From positions 98,433 through 162,432 of the forward strand of contig LNET01000100.1 in NCBI GenBank assembly GCA_001464055.1: 64,000 nt of DNA. Reading direction: 5' to 3'. Origin of the DNA: Burkholderiales bacterium Ga0077543 (GTDB lineage: Bacteria > Pseudomonadota > Gammaproteobacteria > Burkholderiales > Burkholderiaceae_C). A program made the translations under genes and the position numbers. The notes under the pieces are model-generated. The model was not told the origin of the DNA. It worked only from the letters and a program-made list of their open reading frames with translations, and searched no databases. Positions 8,773-17,628 of the stretch are shown in pieces (within the stretch, counting starts at the first letter, position 1; every line of letters begins with the position of its first letter).

Positions 8773-9402
8773 TCAGATCCAGCGCATGTTGAAGTGATTG
8801 GTCGTGAACCACTCCCGGTGGTAGCGAGCAGCAGAATAGCCGCTGCGCTTGACCAGCGGCATACCAAGGAACTTCTTCTGGTCCTTCACCTGCAATGTGT
8901 TGGGCGCCACCTTGCGGGTACAAACGACCTTGTGCCCCAGCCCCTGCGCCCATGTGATCTCGCCGTGGTAGGCAGCGATCTTCACCTTGCCGTAGCCGTT
9001 CCAGATCAGTGCCGCCAGCAACATGCCTCCGAAACAGGCTTTGGTCTTGTCACTGGAGCCCGGAACGAGCTTGCGGTCGGCCGCCGTGCACATGTAGAGC
9101 TTGATGATCAGCGGAACGGTCTTGTCGATCTCTCCCCAGGCATCATAGGGCGCCTGCTTTCCGGCAATCGCTTTGGCCAGCCAGTTGTAGTCGACTTCGT
9201 AGTGGGTGCCATCGGCTGCGGTGCCCGACATGGTCGTCGGGTCGCCACCGTCGCCATGCCCCGCGATCAGCAGTTCGTCGCCTTTCTTGAACTGCCCCCA
9301 GCTCGTGATCATCTGGCAGTCGGGGCGATTGGCCGCATAGTCCTGACACTGATTCTCGTGCTGGACATCGAGACACGGGTTCCAAAGCCACTTCGTTGGC
9401 AT
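8773..9402 (-). CDS. Orphan protein with a possible clan CD cysteine-peptidase dyad
   Basis: A 209-residue protein of no family I can name. It has no signal peptide and is rich in Cys, Trp and Lys compared with its Ala/Arg-rich neighbours, and its DNA looks lower in GC, which suggests transfer. Two segments recall clan CD peptidases (caspase, C80 and CHAT types): DELLIAGHGDGG, a hydrophobic strand ending in H49-G50, and VPLIIKLYMCTAA, a strand ending in C105. The 55-residue spacing fits that fold. The match is by eye, so peptidase activity is a hypothesis. It lies downstream of modA on the same strand but is separated by about 195 bp that include a hairpin repeat, so it may have its own promoter. 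Confidence 0.6.
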   Translation of the reverse strand: MPTKWLWNPCLDVQHENQCQDYAANRPDCQMITSWGQFKKGDELLIAGHGDGGDPTTMSGTAADGTHYEVDYNWLAKAIAGKQAPYDAWGEIDKTVPLIIKLYMCTAADRKLVPGSSDKTKACFGGMLLAALIWNGYGKVKIAAYHGEITWAQGLGHKVVCTRKVAPNTLQVKDQKKFLGMPLVKRSGYSAARYHREWFTTNHFNMRWI

Positions 9403-9519
9403 AGCTCAACTCCTGCTGACAGCCGCAGCTCACGCGTCGGGACGAGGTGATACGGCGATCGGATCTGCGAACGACCGCAGCCCTTGCTGTTCGCCACAGG
9501 TTATCACTCAGCGCAGGCG

Positions 9520-9543
9520 CAGCCTAGGAACTTGCGCGGCTGA
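9520..9543. repeat. Hairpin repeat CAGCCTAGGAAC...GGCTGAC, copy 1
   Basis: The sequence CAGCCTAGGAAC (9520-9531), six bases, then GGCTGAC forms a CAGCC/GGCTG stem around an AvrII-type CCTAGG core. The same 12 bases and the same GGCTGAC recur at 63710-63734. Both copies follow the end of an operon (here modA, stop at 9599) and precede a gene of unknown function. It could be a transcript-end hairpin or a dispersed repeat. Confidence 0.5.
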
Positions 9544-9598
9544 CATCGACGCCCGCGTAAGGGGCCCCTGGCGCCGGCATACGTGGGCTGGGCAGCCC

Positions 9599-10345
9599 CT
9601 AGGGCAGGCCGAAACCCAGGCGCTGGAATTCAACCCGTGCCACGTCGCTGCGCAGGTGGGCCACGAATTCGGCGGCCATCGCCGCCTGGGTGCTGCCGAT
9701 GATGACGTTGGCCTGGTAACGGATCGGCGTGGTCGTGGGCAAGGTCTCGACCACCCGCACCCGGCCGGCCGGCGCCGCCGCGGCACTGGTGCTGTAGACA
9801 AAGCCGGCCTCGACATCGGCGTCGGCCACCAGCTTCAGCACCGCCGTCTCGTCGTCGGCAAAAACCACCTTGCGCTGGACCGAAGGCCACAGGCGCTGGG
9901 CGTTGATGGCTTCCCGCGCGTAACGCCCGGCAGGCACGCTGGCCTGGCGGCCCATGGCGATGCGCACGACTTCAGGGCGGGCCAGGTCGGAGAGCCGGCG
10001 TACCGGCAGGTTCAGGCTGACAGGCACCACCAGCACCAGGGTGTTGGCGGCGAAGGCGCTGCGCAGGTCGGGCACCAGCAGCTTTCGCTGCACGCCCAGG
10101 GCCACGGTTTCGGCGTCGGTGCCGGCCAGCACGTCGGCGCGGGTGTCGCGGGCCACCTGTTCCAGCAAGGCACCGGCAGCCCCGGTGATCAGCGTCACGC
10201 GCACCCCCGGGCGGCTGGCCTCGAAGCTGCGTGCCACGGCCGGCATGGCTGCGGCCAGGCTGCTGTCCACCGCCACCACGAGCGTCTGCGCCAGTGCGGG
10301 CAGGGCCAGCAGCAGCGCGCCGATCAGGAACAGGATTCTCTTCAT
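9599..10345 (-). CDS. modA: Periplasmic molybdate-binding protein, ModA family
   Basis: A 248-residue secreted protein: signal peptide MKRILFLIGALLLALPALAQ, followed directly by TLVVAVDSSLAAAMPAVARSF, the anion-contacting start of ModA. Further family features are GAAGALLEQVA, ADVLAGTD, YAREAINAQRLW, DADVEAGFVYSTSA and the C-terminal FVAHLRSDVARVEFQRLGF. It would bind molybdate (or tungstate). No ModB or ModC permease gene is adjacent, so it is an orphan binding protein. Its start codon overlaps the preceding stop (ATGA), making it the last gene of the Mo-hydroxylase operon, which fits molybdenum supply or sensing for that enzyme. Confidence 0.85.
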   Translation of the reverse strand: MKRILFLIGALLLALPALAQTLVVAVDSSLAAAMPAVARSFEASRPGVRVTLITGAAGALLEQVARDTRADVLAGTDAETVALGVQRKLLVPDLRSAFAANTLVLVVPVSLNLPVRRLSDLARPEVVRIAMGRQASVPAGRYAREAINAQRLWPSVQRKVVFADDETAVLKLVADADVEAGFVYSTSAAAAPAGRVRVVETLPTTTPIRYQANVIIGSTQAAMAAEFVAHLRSDVARVEFQRLGFGLP

Positions 10346-11436
10346 GAGGGATCGCGAAGCGGCAGGTTGATGAGCAGGTTCTGCGGCTTGCAGCGCAGCA
10401 CGCCGTCGGCCGCATGGGCCAGGCCCAGGTAGACCGGGCGGCCGGCGACGTCTGACCGCATGTCGGCCGGGTCGGAGAACTCCAGGCGGAAAAGACCGAG
10501 GAGACGACGCTGGCGTTCAGACTCGACCTCGGCGCCCTGGTACAGGTCGTTCAGCAAGGCGCTGCTGTCGACGTCCAGACCGATGTGCCAGCGCCAGTGT
10601 TCGTCGTCGATGCGCGGCACGGGCGTGATGTGCACGGTCACGCCCAGCAACTGCAGCACCCAGCGTTCGAGCACGCGGGCCAGCGCCGGCAAGCCGCTGC
10701 GGCCGTTCTTCAGCGTGAATTGCAGGCCGTGACCCAGTTCCTGGGTGATCTCGGGCGACAGGTCCAGCAGCAGCGGGTGGTGGCCGCGTGCTGCCGCGTT
10801 CCAGTAGCGCGCGGCGGTGTCGGGGCCCAGCACGGCCACGTCCAGCGCCTTGGGCTGCACCTGGGCCTGCATCAGCAACTGGCCCAGTTCGCCCAGGCCG
10901 GCCGTGCGGTGCAGCAAGTCCAGGGTGTCGCGGTCACCGGCGAGCACGCGGCCCGACTGCACGCTGATGCGCTGCGGGCGGAACAGCAGTTCGCCAGCGC
11001 GAGCCTCGAACACGTCGGGATCTCCCGGCCGGTCGCCGTCTTCGAGCAGCCCGCGCACGATGGCCTGGGCCAGCAGGTCGACGAACAGCGGCGGGATGTC
11101 GATCGGGCCATCGCCCCTGAACAGCCCCAGGTAGGCCGCCTGCAGGCTGCCCGCGGCCAACAGGCGCTGGCGAAAGCGCAGGAACACGCGGTAGTTGTCC
11201 TGGGCGTCGACGTCCTTCAGCCGCGCCAGGCGTTCTGGGGTGACTTCACGCTGCGGCGCTTCACACAGCGCGGCATGCAGGGCGCGTTCGGAGTCGCAGC
11301 TCTCGGCCATCGGGGCCAGTTCCTGGCGTTGCAGGAACTGGCGCAGGTAGTCGTCGCTGGGGCGCAGCAGGCCGTCACGCTCGCGGTGCAGCGTGGCCCA
11401 GCCGCATTCCGGCCAGAAGTCGTCGGTTCCAGCCAT
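10342..11436 (-). CDS. Conserved accessory protein of the Mo-hydroxylase operon (probably DUF6352)
   Basis: A 364-residue soluble protein with no signal peptide or membrane segment. I recognize it as the kind of conserved hypothetical found beside molybdenum hydroxylase genes in Burkholderiales (I believe DUF6352), but can assign no reaction. Visible segments include DDFWPECGWATLHRERDG at the N terminus, DNYRVFLRFRQRLLAAGSLQ, FRPQRISVQSGR and HHPLLLDLSPEITQELG, the last two in the middle. The start at 11436 is chosen because TGATG couples it to the large subunit stop; an in-frame ATG four codons upstream is possible. It overlaps modA by ATGA at its end. A role in enzyme maturation or assembly is inferred from this context only. 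Confidence 0.7.
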   Translation of the reverse strand: MAGTDDFWPECGWATLHRERDGLLRPSDDYLRQFLQRQELAPMAESCDSERALHAALCEAPQREVTPERLARLKDVDAQDNYRVFLRFRQRLLAAGSLQAAYLGLFRGDGPIDIPPLFVDLLAQAIVRGLLEDGDRPGDPDVFEARAGELLFRPQRISVQSGRVLAGDRDTLDLLHRTAGLGELGQLLMQAQVQPKALDVAVLGPDTAARYWNAAARGHHPLLLDLSPEITQELGHGLQFTLKNGRSGLPALARVLERWVLQLLGVTVHITPVPRIDDEHWRWHIGLDVDSSALLNDLYQGAEVESERQRRLLGLFRLEFSDPADMRSDVAGRPVYLGLAHAADGVLRCKPQNLLINLPLRDPS

Positions 11437-13802
11437 CACGCTGGCCACACCGCGGGGCCGAAGTCGCGCTGAAGCGCGCGCCAGACGGTCTCGCTGGTCA
11501 GCGGCATCTGCACCCGGGCCGCGTCCGCACCCAGCCCGGCGCTGCCCAGGGCGTCGACCACGGCATTGACCACCGCCGGCGTGGCGCCGATGGTGCCGAG
11601 TTCGCCCACGCCCTTGGCGCCCAGCACGTTCGTCAGGCAGGGCGCGGTTTCGTCGAACACGGTCTTGAAGTCGCGGAAGCCGTCAGCGCGTGGCAGGGCG
11701 TAGTCGGCCAGGCTGGCGCTGAGCAGCTGGCCGCTGTCGGCGTCGTAGGCCACACGTTCGCACAGCGCCTGGCCGATGCCCTGCACCGCCCCGCCCTCGA
11801 TCTGCCCGCGTGCGATCAGCGGGCTGATGACGCGGCCGATGTCGTTCACCGACGCATAGGCCACGACATCGACCTGCCCGGTGGCCGGGTCGACTTCGAC
11901 TTCGCAGACATGACAAGCATTGGGCCAGGACGGTGCCGCGGCCCGGGCCTTGCCGGTGACGATGATGGCCGCGCCAGGCTGGCGGCCGGCCAGCTCGAAC
12001 AGGTCGATGCCCAGGCCGCTGCCGCCGGCCGTGAAACGCCCGGCGCTGTAGCTCAGGCTGGCCCGGGTTGCGCCCAGCGCGTCGGCGGCCAGCGACCGCG
12101 CCGCGTCCACCGCCGCCAGCGCGGCCACGCGAATCGCCGAACCCCCGGTGAACAGCGAACGCGAACCGGCGCTGCCGAAGCCGTTGGCGCGGTCGGTGTC
12201 GCCCTGCAGGATGCGGATGCAGTCGATGGGCAGCCCCAGCACGTCCACCGCCAGCTGCGCGTAGCTGGTGGCAATGCCCTGGCCCATGGGCATGGTGGCC
12301 GATGTCAGATCGACCCGACCCTGACCGTGCGCGTCGACGGCAATGCGCACCTGCACTTCTTCTTCCAGCGCATTGCCACCGGTCCATTCCAGGAACGTGG
12401 CCACGCTGCGCCCGCGCAGCCGCCCGCGCGCCTGCGAAGCCGCGCGGCGCTGGCCGAAACCCGCCCAGTCGGCCAGAGCCAGGCCCTGGTCGAGCCGGGC
12501 TTCGAAGTCGCCGCTGTCGTAGGTCTGCGCCATCGGATTGCGGTAGGGCAGTTGCTCGGGGCGGATCAGGTTGCGGCGACGCAGCTCGGCCGGGTCCAGG
12601 CCCAGCCGGGCAGCTGCGGCGTCCATCAGCCTTTCGATGATGTAGATGGCCTCGGGCCGGCCTGCGCCACGGTAGGCGCCGGTGGCCGCGGTGTGCGTGA
12701 TCACGGCGCGGATGTGCAGGCTGAGGCTGGGGATGTCGTAGACGCTGGTGCTGACCCAGGGACCCACCATCAGCTGGATGGCCACGCCCGGAGCCGTGGG
12801 GTAGGCGCCGACATTGGCCAGCGATTCGACCCGCAGCGCCAGCACGCGGCCTCCGGCGTCCAGGGCCAGTTCGGCCCGGCTGACGACGTCGCGGCCATGC
12901 ACCGCCGACAGGAAGTCTTCCAGCCGGTCGGCCTGCCACTTCACCGGCCGCTGCAGTTGCAGCGCGGCGAAGGCCACACACAGGTCCTCCGGGTAGAACG
13001 TGGTCTTCATGCCGAAACCGCCGCCGACGTCGCCCACCAGCACGCGGATGCTGTCGGTGGTCTGCCCTGGCAGGGTGGCGGCCAGGCCAGCGCGCAGGCC
13101 GGTGGGCATCTGGCTGGACGCCTGCACCGTCAGCCGGCCGCCGTCCAGCCAGGCCAGCACGGCGCGGGGCTCCATCGGGCTGGGGGCCAGACGCTGGTTC
13201 ACCAGGTCCAGCTGCACGCGGTGGGCGGCGCGGGCGAAGGCGGCGGCGGTGGTGGCAGCGTCGCCGTGACGGATTTCGGCCAGCACGTTGCCGGGCGCGC
13301 CGGGCCAGACCTGGGGGGCGCCGGCCGCCACGGCCTGCACGGCATCTGCCACCGCCCCAAGGGCCTCGATGTCGACGGCCACTGCTTCAGCCGCGGCGCG
13401 CGCGGCCTCGCGGGTCTCGGCGACGACGGCGGCCACCGCCTCGCCCACGAAACGCACCGTGTCCACCGCCAGGGCCAGGCGCGGCGGTGGGTTCATCGGC
13501 AGCCCGCCGGCCTGGCGGAACCCGGCCGCCGGCGGCAGCGGCTGCACGCCGGCGGCCACGAGATCGGCCCCGGTGTAGACCGCCAGCACGCCGGGCATGG
13601 CCCGGGCGGCGGCCACGTCCACGGCCAGCAGGCGGCCATGGGCCAGCGACGAACGCACGAAGCGCACGAACACCTGGCCGGCCGGCGCCAGGTCGTCGGT
13701 GAAGCGGCCCTGGCCCCGCACCAGGGCCGGGTCCTCGATGCGGCGCACGGCCTGGCCGCTGCCGGAGCGGCTGGCGCTGAAGGGGGCAACGGGCGCGTTC
13801 AC
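11436..13802 (-). CDS. Molybdopterin-binding large subunit of a xanthine/aldehyde/CO dehydrogenase-family hydroxylase (CoxL form II type)
   Basis: A 788-residue subunit. It begins with [19 protein letters not shown], typical of CoxL-like proteins, and contains [18 protein letters not shown], a molybdopterin-binding Gly-rich loop, and [10 protein letters not shown]. The AYRGAGR motif marks form II, whereas true CO dehydrogenase (form I) has AYRCSFR; CO is therefore not the expected substrate. The catalytic Glu lies in GAKGVGELG near the C terminus. The start is a GTG at 13802 overlapping the stop of the 2Fe-2S gene (GTGA). Only small and large subunits are present, with no FAD subunit, as in isoquinoline or nicotinate hydroxylases that deliver electrons elsewhere. 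Substrate unknown. Confidence 0.88.
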   Translation of the reverse strand: MNAPVAPFSASRSGSGQAVRRIEDPALVRGQGRFTDDLAPAGQVFVRFVRSSLAHGRLLAVDVAAARAMPGVLAVYTGADLVAAGVQPLPPAAGFRQAGGLPMNPPPRLALAVDTVRFVGEAVAAVVAETREAARAAAEAVAVDIEALGAVADAVQAVAAGAPQVWPGAPGNVLAEIRHGDAATTAAAFARAAHRVQLDLVNQRLAPSPMEPRAVLAWLDGGRLTVQASSQMPTGLRAGLAATLPGQTTDSIRVLVGDVGGGFGMKTTFYPEDLCVAFAALQLQRPVKWQADRLEDFLSAVHGRDVVSRAELALDAGGRVLALRVESLANVGAYPTAPGVAIQLMVGPWVSTSVYDIPSLSLHIRAVITHTAATGAYRGAGRPEAIYIIERLMDAAAARLGLDPAELRRRNLIRPEQLPYRNPMAQTYDSGDFEARLDQGLALADWAGFGQRRAASQARGRLRGRSVATFLEWTGGNALEEEVQVRIAVDAHGQGRVDLTSATMPMGQGIATSYAQLAVDVLGLPIDCIRILQGDTDRANGFGSAGSRSLFTGGSAIRVAALAAVDAARSLAADALGATRASLSYSAGRFTAGGSGLGIDLFELAGRQPGAAIIVTGKARAAAPSWPNACHVCEVEVDPATGQVDVVAYASVNDIGRVISPLIARGQIEGGAVQGIGQALCERVAYDADSGQLLSASLADYALPRADGFRDFKTVFDETAPCLTNVLGAKGVGELGTIGATPAVVNAVVDALGSAGLGADAARVQMPLTSETVWRALQRDFGPAVWPA

Positions 13803-14278
13803 GCCCGCTCCCCCGCCATCGCCTGCGCCGCCGCCTGGACCGCCTTGACGATGTTCACATAACCCGTGCAGCGGCACAGGTTGCCTTCGAGCGCGTGCAC
13901 GATCTCGGCCTCGGTGGGCTGCGGCCGCTGCTGCAGCAGGCAGGTGGCCGCCATCACCATGCCCGGGGTGCAGAAGCCGCATTGCAGGCCATGGCAGGCG
14001 ACGAAGGCCTCCTGCACCGGATGCAGGCTGCCGTCGGCGCGCGCCAGGCCTTCGATGGTGGTGACGCTGCGGCCGGCGGCCTGCACCGCCAGCAGGCTGC
14101 AGGCCTTCACGCTCTGGCCGTCCAGCAGCACCGTGCAGCAGCCGCATTGGGCGGTGTCGCAGCCCTGGTGGGTGCCGGTCAGGCCCAGCGGGCCGCGCAG
14201 CAGGTCGACCAGCAGGGTGGCCGCCTCGGTGTCCACGGCCGTGGTTCGGCCGTTCAGGGTGATCTGGAACTGGGGCAT
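13799..14278 (-). CDS. 2Fe-2S small subunit of the molybdenum hydroxylase
   Basis: A 159-residue electron-transfer subunit with two 2Fe-2S domains. The N-terminal plant-type ferredoxin cluster is formed by [18 protein letters not shown] with a fourth Cys in VKACSLL. The C-terminal four-helix cluster is formed by [12 protein letters not shown] and [14 protein letters not shown]. Both signatures are complete. It carries electrons from the molybdenum site of the large subunit, whose gene overlaps it by four bases. The start [10 protein letters not shown] is preceded by a 63-bp gap from the EgtB-like gene, the only sizeable gap inside this operon apart from the one between kinase and regulator. 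Confidence 0.93.
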   Translation of the reverse strand: MPQFQITLNGRTTAVDTEAATLLVDLLRGPLGLTGTHQGCDTAQCGCCTVLLDGQSVKACSLLAVQAAGRSVTTIEGLARADGSLHPVQEAFVACHGLQCGFCTPGMVMAATCLLQQRPQPTEAEIVHALEGNLCRCTGYVNIVKAVQAAAQAMAGERA

Positions 14279-14341
14279 GGCAGGCGGCGGCGGATGGATG
14301 CAGGAAGAAGGGCGGCAGACTGCAGCACGGCGGCTGCGTCG

Positions 14342-15493
14342 CTAGACGGCGCAGCTGCGAAAGCCGCAGAAGGCGTGATCATGCCCCGGTGGCGCAAAGC
14401 GACGCGCGTGGGGGTGATGGCGCCGCCGCCGCGTCGCAAACGACGCCCCCGAGAGCACCGCCTGGCTGCCGGCCGGCGGCGGCAGGTCGACACAGCCGGC
14501 CGGTGCCGGGCCGGCGCCCGGCCAGGCGCGTGCGCTGCCAGCCACCCATTCGAAGACGTCGCCCCAGACGAAGCCGCGCGAAGCCGCCGTGGCGGCGGCA
14601 ATCACCCACTCGGGTTCGGTGGGCAGGCGGCGGCCGGCCCAGCGGCACCAGGCCTGGGCTTCGAAGCGGCTGACATGCATGACCGCCTGGCCCGGTGCGG
14701 CCCGCTGCAAGCCGGCGCCACCGACCTGGCCGCGCTGCACGAGCACGCCGCCCAGCAGCTGCGCCACATGGCGTGGCGCGCGGCGGGCACCGGCCTCTTC
14801 AGCGGCGCTGCCGCGCACATCGGCCCGGGCCTGCAGCCACTGCCAGCCGGCTTCGCCCCAGAGTTCGGGCCGGTCGTAGCCGCCGTCGGCGGCGAACTCG
14901 CTGTATTGCTGCCAGTTCACCGGCTGGGCGTCGATCTCGAACTCGGGCACGGCCGCTTCTTCCCGCCCCCATTCATTGAAGGGCACGCCGGGTTCGCCAG
15001 TGCCTGCACCCATCTGCCAGCGCGTGGCCGGCAGCCACAGCGGCGGGCGCTGGCCGCGCGCCGGCGGTGCGCCGCGCTGCAGCAGCACGGCCAGGTGTTC
15101 GCCCAGCCGGTCTTCGTGCAGCAGGGCCTGGTGGGCACGCGCCACCCGCTCGGCGGCATCCAGGCTGCCGCCCGGGCCGTCCAGCTGCTCCAGCGCGGCT
15201 TCCAGGGTCTCGGCCATCCAGGCCTGGGCCTCGGCGCCATCCAGCCCGGCTTCCGAGGAAGGCCTGTGCAGCAGCCAGCGCTCCTGGAAGGCCGCGCTGC
15301 GCAGGGCACCCTGCCAGGCCAGCGCACGCAGCCCTGGCGGCACGCCGGGGGCCTCGAACCCCGCCAGCGCGTGCAACAGGTGGTTGCGCGCGTCCAGCAG
15401 CGCCAGCGACAGCCAGCCCGGGCCGGCGGTGCGTGCGGCCAGGGCGTCGTCCAGTGGCCCGGCGGCCTGCGGCAGGGCCCGGGCGGGTGTCAC
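14342..15493 (-). CDS. EgtB/SenA-like nonheme-iron protein with FGE-sulfatase domain
   Basis: A 383-residue protein started by GTG at 15493 that overlaps the stop of the response regulator gene (GTGA). The C-terminal half is a formylglycine-generating-enzyme (SUMF1) fold of the EgtB/PvdO group: PEFEIDAQPVNWQQYSEF, VSRFEAQAWCRWAGRRLP, EWVIAA, WGDVFEWVAG and a terminal HAFCGFRSC. The N-terminal half is a weak DinB-like four-helix region. EgtB joins a sulfur donor to histidine betaine in ergothioneine synthesis; SenA does the selenium version. Here the usual H-E-x2-H-x-E iron motif reads HEDRLGEH, with Leu replacing one His, so iron binding may differ. No EgtD, SenB or SelD is nearby. Its place between a two-component system and a Mo hydroxylase is unusual. 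Confidence 0.7.
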   Translation of the reverse strand: MTPARALPQAAGPLDDALAARTAGPGWLSLALLDARNHLLHALAGFEAPGVPPGLRALAWQGALRSAAFQERWLLHRPSSEAGLDGAEAQAWMAETLEAALEQLDGPGGSLDAAERVARAHQALLHEDRLGEHLAVLLQRGAPPARGQRPPLWLPATRWQMGAGTGEPGVPFNEWGREEAAVPEFEIDAQPVNWQQYSEFAADGGYDRPELWGEAGWQWLQARADVRGSAAEEAGARRAPRHVAQLLGGVLVQRGQVGGAGLQRAAPGQAVMHVSRFEAQAWCRWAGRRLPTEPEWVIAAATAASRGFVWGDVFEWVAGSARAWPGAGPAPAGCVDLPPPAGSQAVLSGASFATRRRRHHPHARRFAPPGHDHAFCGFRSCAV

Positions 15494-16149
15494 TGCCCGA
15501 CCAGCCCGTTGCGGATGGCGTAGACCGTGAGCTCGGCGTTGTTCGCCAGCCCCAGCTTCTCGAGCACCCGCGACCGGTAGACCGACACCGTCTTCGGGCT
15601 GAGCGTCAGCGCCTCGGCAATGTCGGCCAGGCGCTTGCCGCTGGCAATCAGCACCAGGGTCTGGAGTTCACGGTCGCTCAGCGTGTTGTGGGCGTTCTCG
15701 TGGGTTGGCGCGGTCAGGCTTTCGACCAGCATCTGCGCGATCTCTGGCGTGACGTACTTGCGACCCTGGGCCACGGTGCGCACCGCCTGCACGATGGTTT
15801 GCGGGTCGCCACCCTTGTTCACGTAGCCGTAGGCCCCGGCGCGCAGCGCCCGGATGGCGTACTGGTCTTCCGGGTACATGCTGACCACCAGCACCTTCAC
15901 CGTGCTGCCCTCGTCCTTCAAGGCATGCAGCACGTCCAGGCCGCTGCGCCCGGGCAGGTTGATGTCCAGCACCAGCACGTCGCAGGGGCCCGGGCGCGGG
16001 TTGTCGGCCTGCAGCTGGCGCATCAGCGAGCGCAGTTCGCCGTAGTCGCCGGCTTCGCCGACTACCTTCATGTCGGGTGCGTCCGACAGGGTGTCGCGGA
16101 TGCCGCGGCGGATCAACGCGTGGTCGTCGCAGAGGATGACTTCGATCAT
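15490..16149 (-). CDS. NarL/FixJ-type response regulator
   Basis: A 219-residue two-domain regulator. The receiver domain (1-125) has the acidic pair D8/D9 and phospho-acceptor D62 in VLDINLPGRSG, with the conserved Lys in GYVNKGG. The LuxR-type HTH (about 150-215) contains LSDRELQTLVLIASG and LSPKTVSVYRSRVLEKLG, the DNA-recognition helix. It lies 46 bp downstream of a hybrid kinase gene on the same strand and is almost certainly its partner. Being the second gene of an apparent eight-gene transcript including the Mo hydroxylase and ModA, it may control that operon; the target is inferred from position. Confidence 0.92.
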   Translation of the reverse strand: MIEVILCDDHALIRRGIRDTLSDAPDMKVVGEAGDYGELRSLMRQLQADNPRPGPCDVLVLDINLPGRSGLDVLHALKDEGSTVKVLVVSMYPEDQYAIRALRAGAYGYVNKGGDPQTIVQAVRTVAQGRKYVTPEIAQMLVESLTAPTHENAHNTLSDRELQTLVLIASGKRLADIAEALTLSPKTVSVYRSRVLEKLGLANNAELTVYAIRNGLVGQ

Positions 16150-16195
16150 GGCGGCGGGGCGTCTCCGGGTGGGGCTGGGTGGCAGCGCATGCGCT

Positions 16196-17446
16196 TCAGT
16201 AGCGGGTCGCCCAGGCCTCGGCCTCGGCGTCTTGCGGCTGTGGCGGCAGGGAAGGGTCGGCAGGCGGCAGGCCGGCGTCGGGGCCGGCCAGGGGCACCGA
16301 CAGGATCAGCGTCGTGCCGGCAGGCCCGCTGCTCAGTTCAACCCAGCCACCGACCGTGGACGCCCTTTCGTGCAGGCCGCGGATGCCGAAGCTTCGCACC
16401 TTGGCCAGCGCGTCGCGCGTCAGGCCGCGGCCGTTGTCGCTGACTTCCAGGCTGAGCACGCCAGCGCTGGCCGACACATCGACCACGACCTGGCTGGCCT
16501 GCGCATGCTTGCTGACGTTAGTAAGTGCTTCCTGCGCTGTGCGGTAAGCCACCAGGGCCACGCCCGGCGGCAGGGCGCGCCGCACGCCGTCTGGCGCGGG
16601 CCGCATGGTGGCGGCCACGCGCAGTTCGCAGGCGATGCTGGTGCGCTTCTCGAAAGCGCTGCACATCCACTGCAATGCCGCCACCAGGCCTTGCTCCAGG
16701 ATCGCCGGGCGCAAGTTCTGCATGATGCGCTGGCTGGCGTCGATGGCATGCGTCACCAGTTCCAGGGCGCTGTGCAGGCGGGCCGGCAGTTCCACTGGCA
16801 AACCGGTGGCTGCGGCGGTGTTGCGCCTGATCCAGTCCAGTTCGAACTTCAGCGCGGTCAGGGAACCGCCGACATCGTCGTGAATTTCCCGCGAAATGGC
16901 ATGCCTCTCGGCCTCGACGCTGGTTTGCAGGTGCTGCGCCAGCTCCGACAGGCGCGCCCGCGAGACCTGCAGTTCGCGGTCGGCGGCGCGGCGGGCGCGC
17001 TGGCTGTCGGCAGCGGCGATGGCGTGTTCCATGGCCGGGGCCAGGCGCGCCAGGTTGTTCTTCAGCAGGTAGTCGCTGGCGCCATTGCGCATGGCCTCGA
17101 CCGCGGTGTCTTCGCCGATCTGCCCTGAGACCAGGATGAACGGTGGCAGATCGCCAGGCGTGCCGTCTGCCGCGCAGTGCCGGCGCAGGATTTGCAAGGC
17201 GTCGACGCCGGTGAAGCCAGGCAGGTGGTAGTCGGACAGCACCACGTCCCAGGGCTGGGCCAGCGCCGCCTCGAATTCCTGCCGAGACTCGATGCGCACG
17301 GCCTGCACCGCCATGCCCGCCCGCCGCAGATGTGCCAGCGCCAGCGCGTGGTCGGGTTCGGAGTCTTCCAGGTGGAGCACGCGCACCAGCCGGGGTGGCC
17401 GGTCCGGCGGGCTGGCAGGAAATGGGGCTGCGGCGTCGCCAGTCAT
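16196..17446 (-). CDS. Cytoplasmic receiver-histidine kinase (HisKA_3)
   Basis: A 416-residue protein with no membrane segment. An N-terminal receiver domain (about 20-140) carries E27/D28 and phospho-acceptor D72 in VVLSDYHLPGF; a Lys in YLLKNN occupies the usual position. A coiled coil follows, then HisKA_3 with phospho-acceptor H189 in SREIHDDVGG, and HATPase_c with NVSKHAQ and DNGRGL. The N-terminal receiver means it takes phosphate from, or is gated by, another kinase. The ATG at 17446 is preferred to the upstream in-frame start at 17491 because the receiver core begins soon after. It is the first gene of the minus-strand operon leading to the Mo hydroxylase and is divergent from chemosensory cluster 1. 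Confidence 0.86.
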   Translation of the reverse strand: MTGDAAAPFPASPPDRPPRLVRVLHLEDSEPDHALALAHLRRAGMAVQAVRIESRQEFEAALAQPWDVVLSDYHLPGFTGVDALQILRRHCAADGTPGDLPPFILVSGQIGEDTAVEAMRNGASDYLLKNNLARLAPAMEHAIAAADSQRARRAADRELQVSRARLSELAQHLQTSVEAERHAISREIHDDVGGSLTALKFELDWIRRNTAAATGLPVELPARLHSALELVTHAIDASQRIMQNLRPAILEQGLVAALQWMCSAFEKRTSIACELRVAATMRPAPDGVRRALPPGVALVAYRTAQEALTNVSKHAQASQVVVDVSASAGVLSLEVSDNGRGLTRDALAKVRSFGIRGLHERASTVGGWVELSSGPAGTTLILSVPLAGPDAGLPPADPSLPPQPQDAEAEAWATRY

Positions 17447-17628
17447 GCCCGGCAGTATGACAAGCCGACCGCCACACTCGCCGGACGGCATGCAAAAAGC
17501 GGTCGCTTTCGCCGCATCTTTCCCTCAATGAATGCCGGGTGCCTGCCGAAAATGGGCTGACACACCAGTTGCGGGCGTGTTCCGGACCGGCCTGTCGCCG
17601 GCCGCCACGCCCCACCACAGGAGCCCCG

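Noticed and set aside
11910..13862. 650-codon open frame on the plus strand opposite the Mo-hydroxylase subunit
   Set aside because: Antisense shadow with Gly/His/Gln-rich low-information sequence; the opposite frame has complete molybdopterin motifs.
11436..14278. True CO dehydrogenase (carboxydotrophy)
   Set aside because: The large subunit has AYRGAGR (form II) rather than AYRCSFR, and no FAD subunit CoxM is present.
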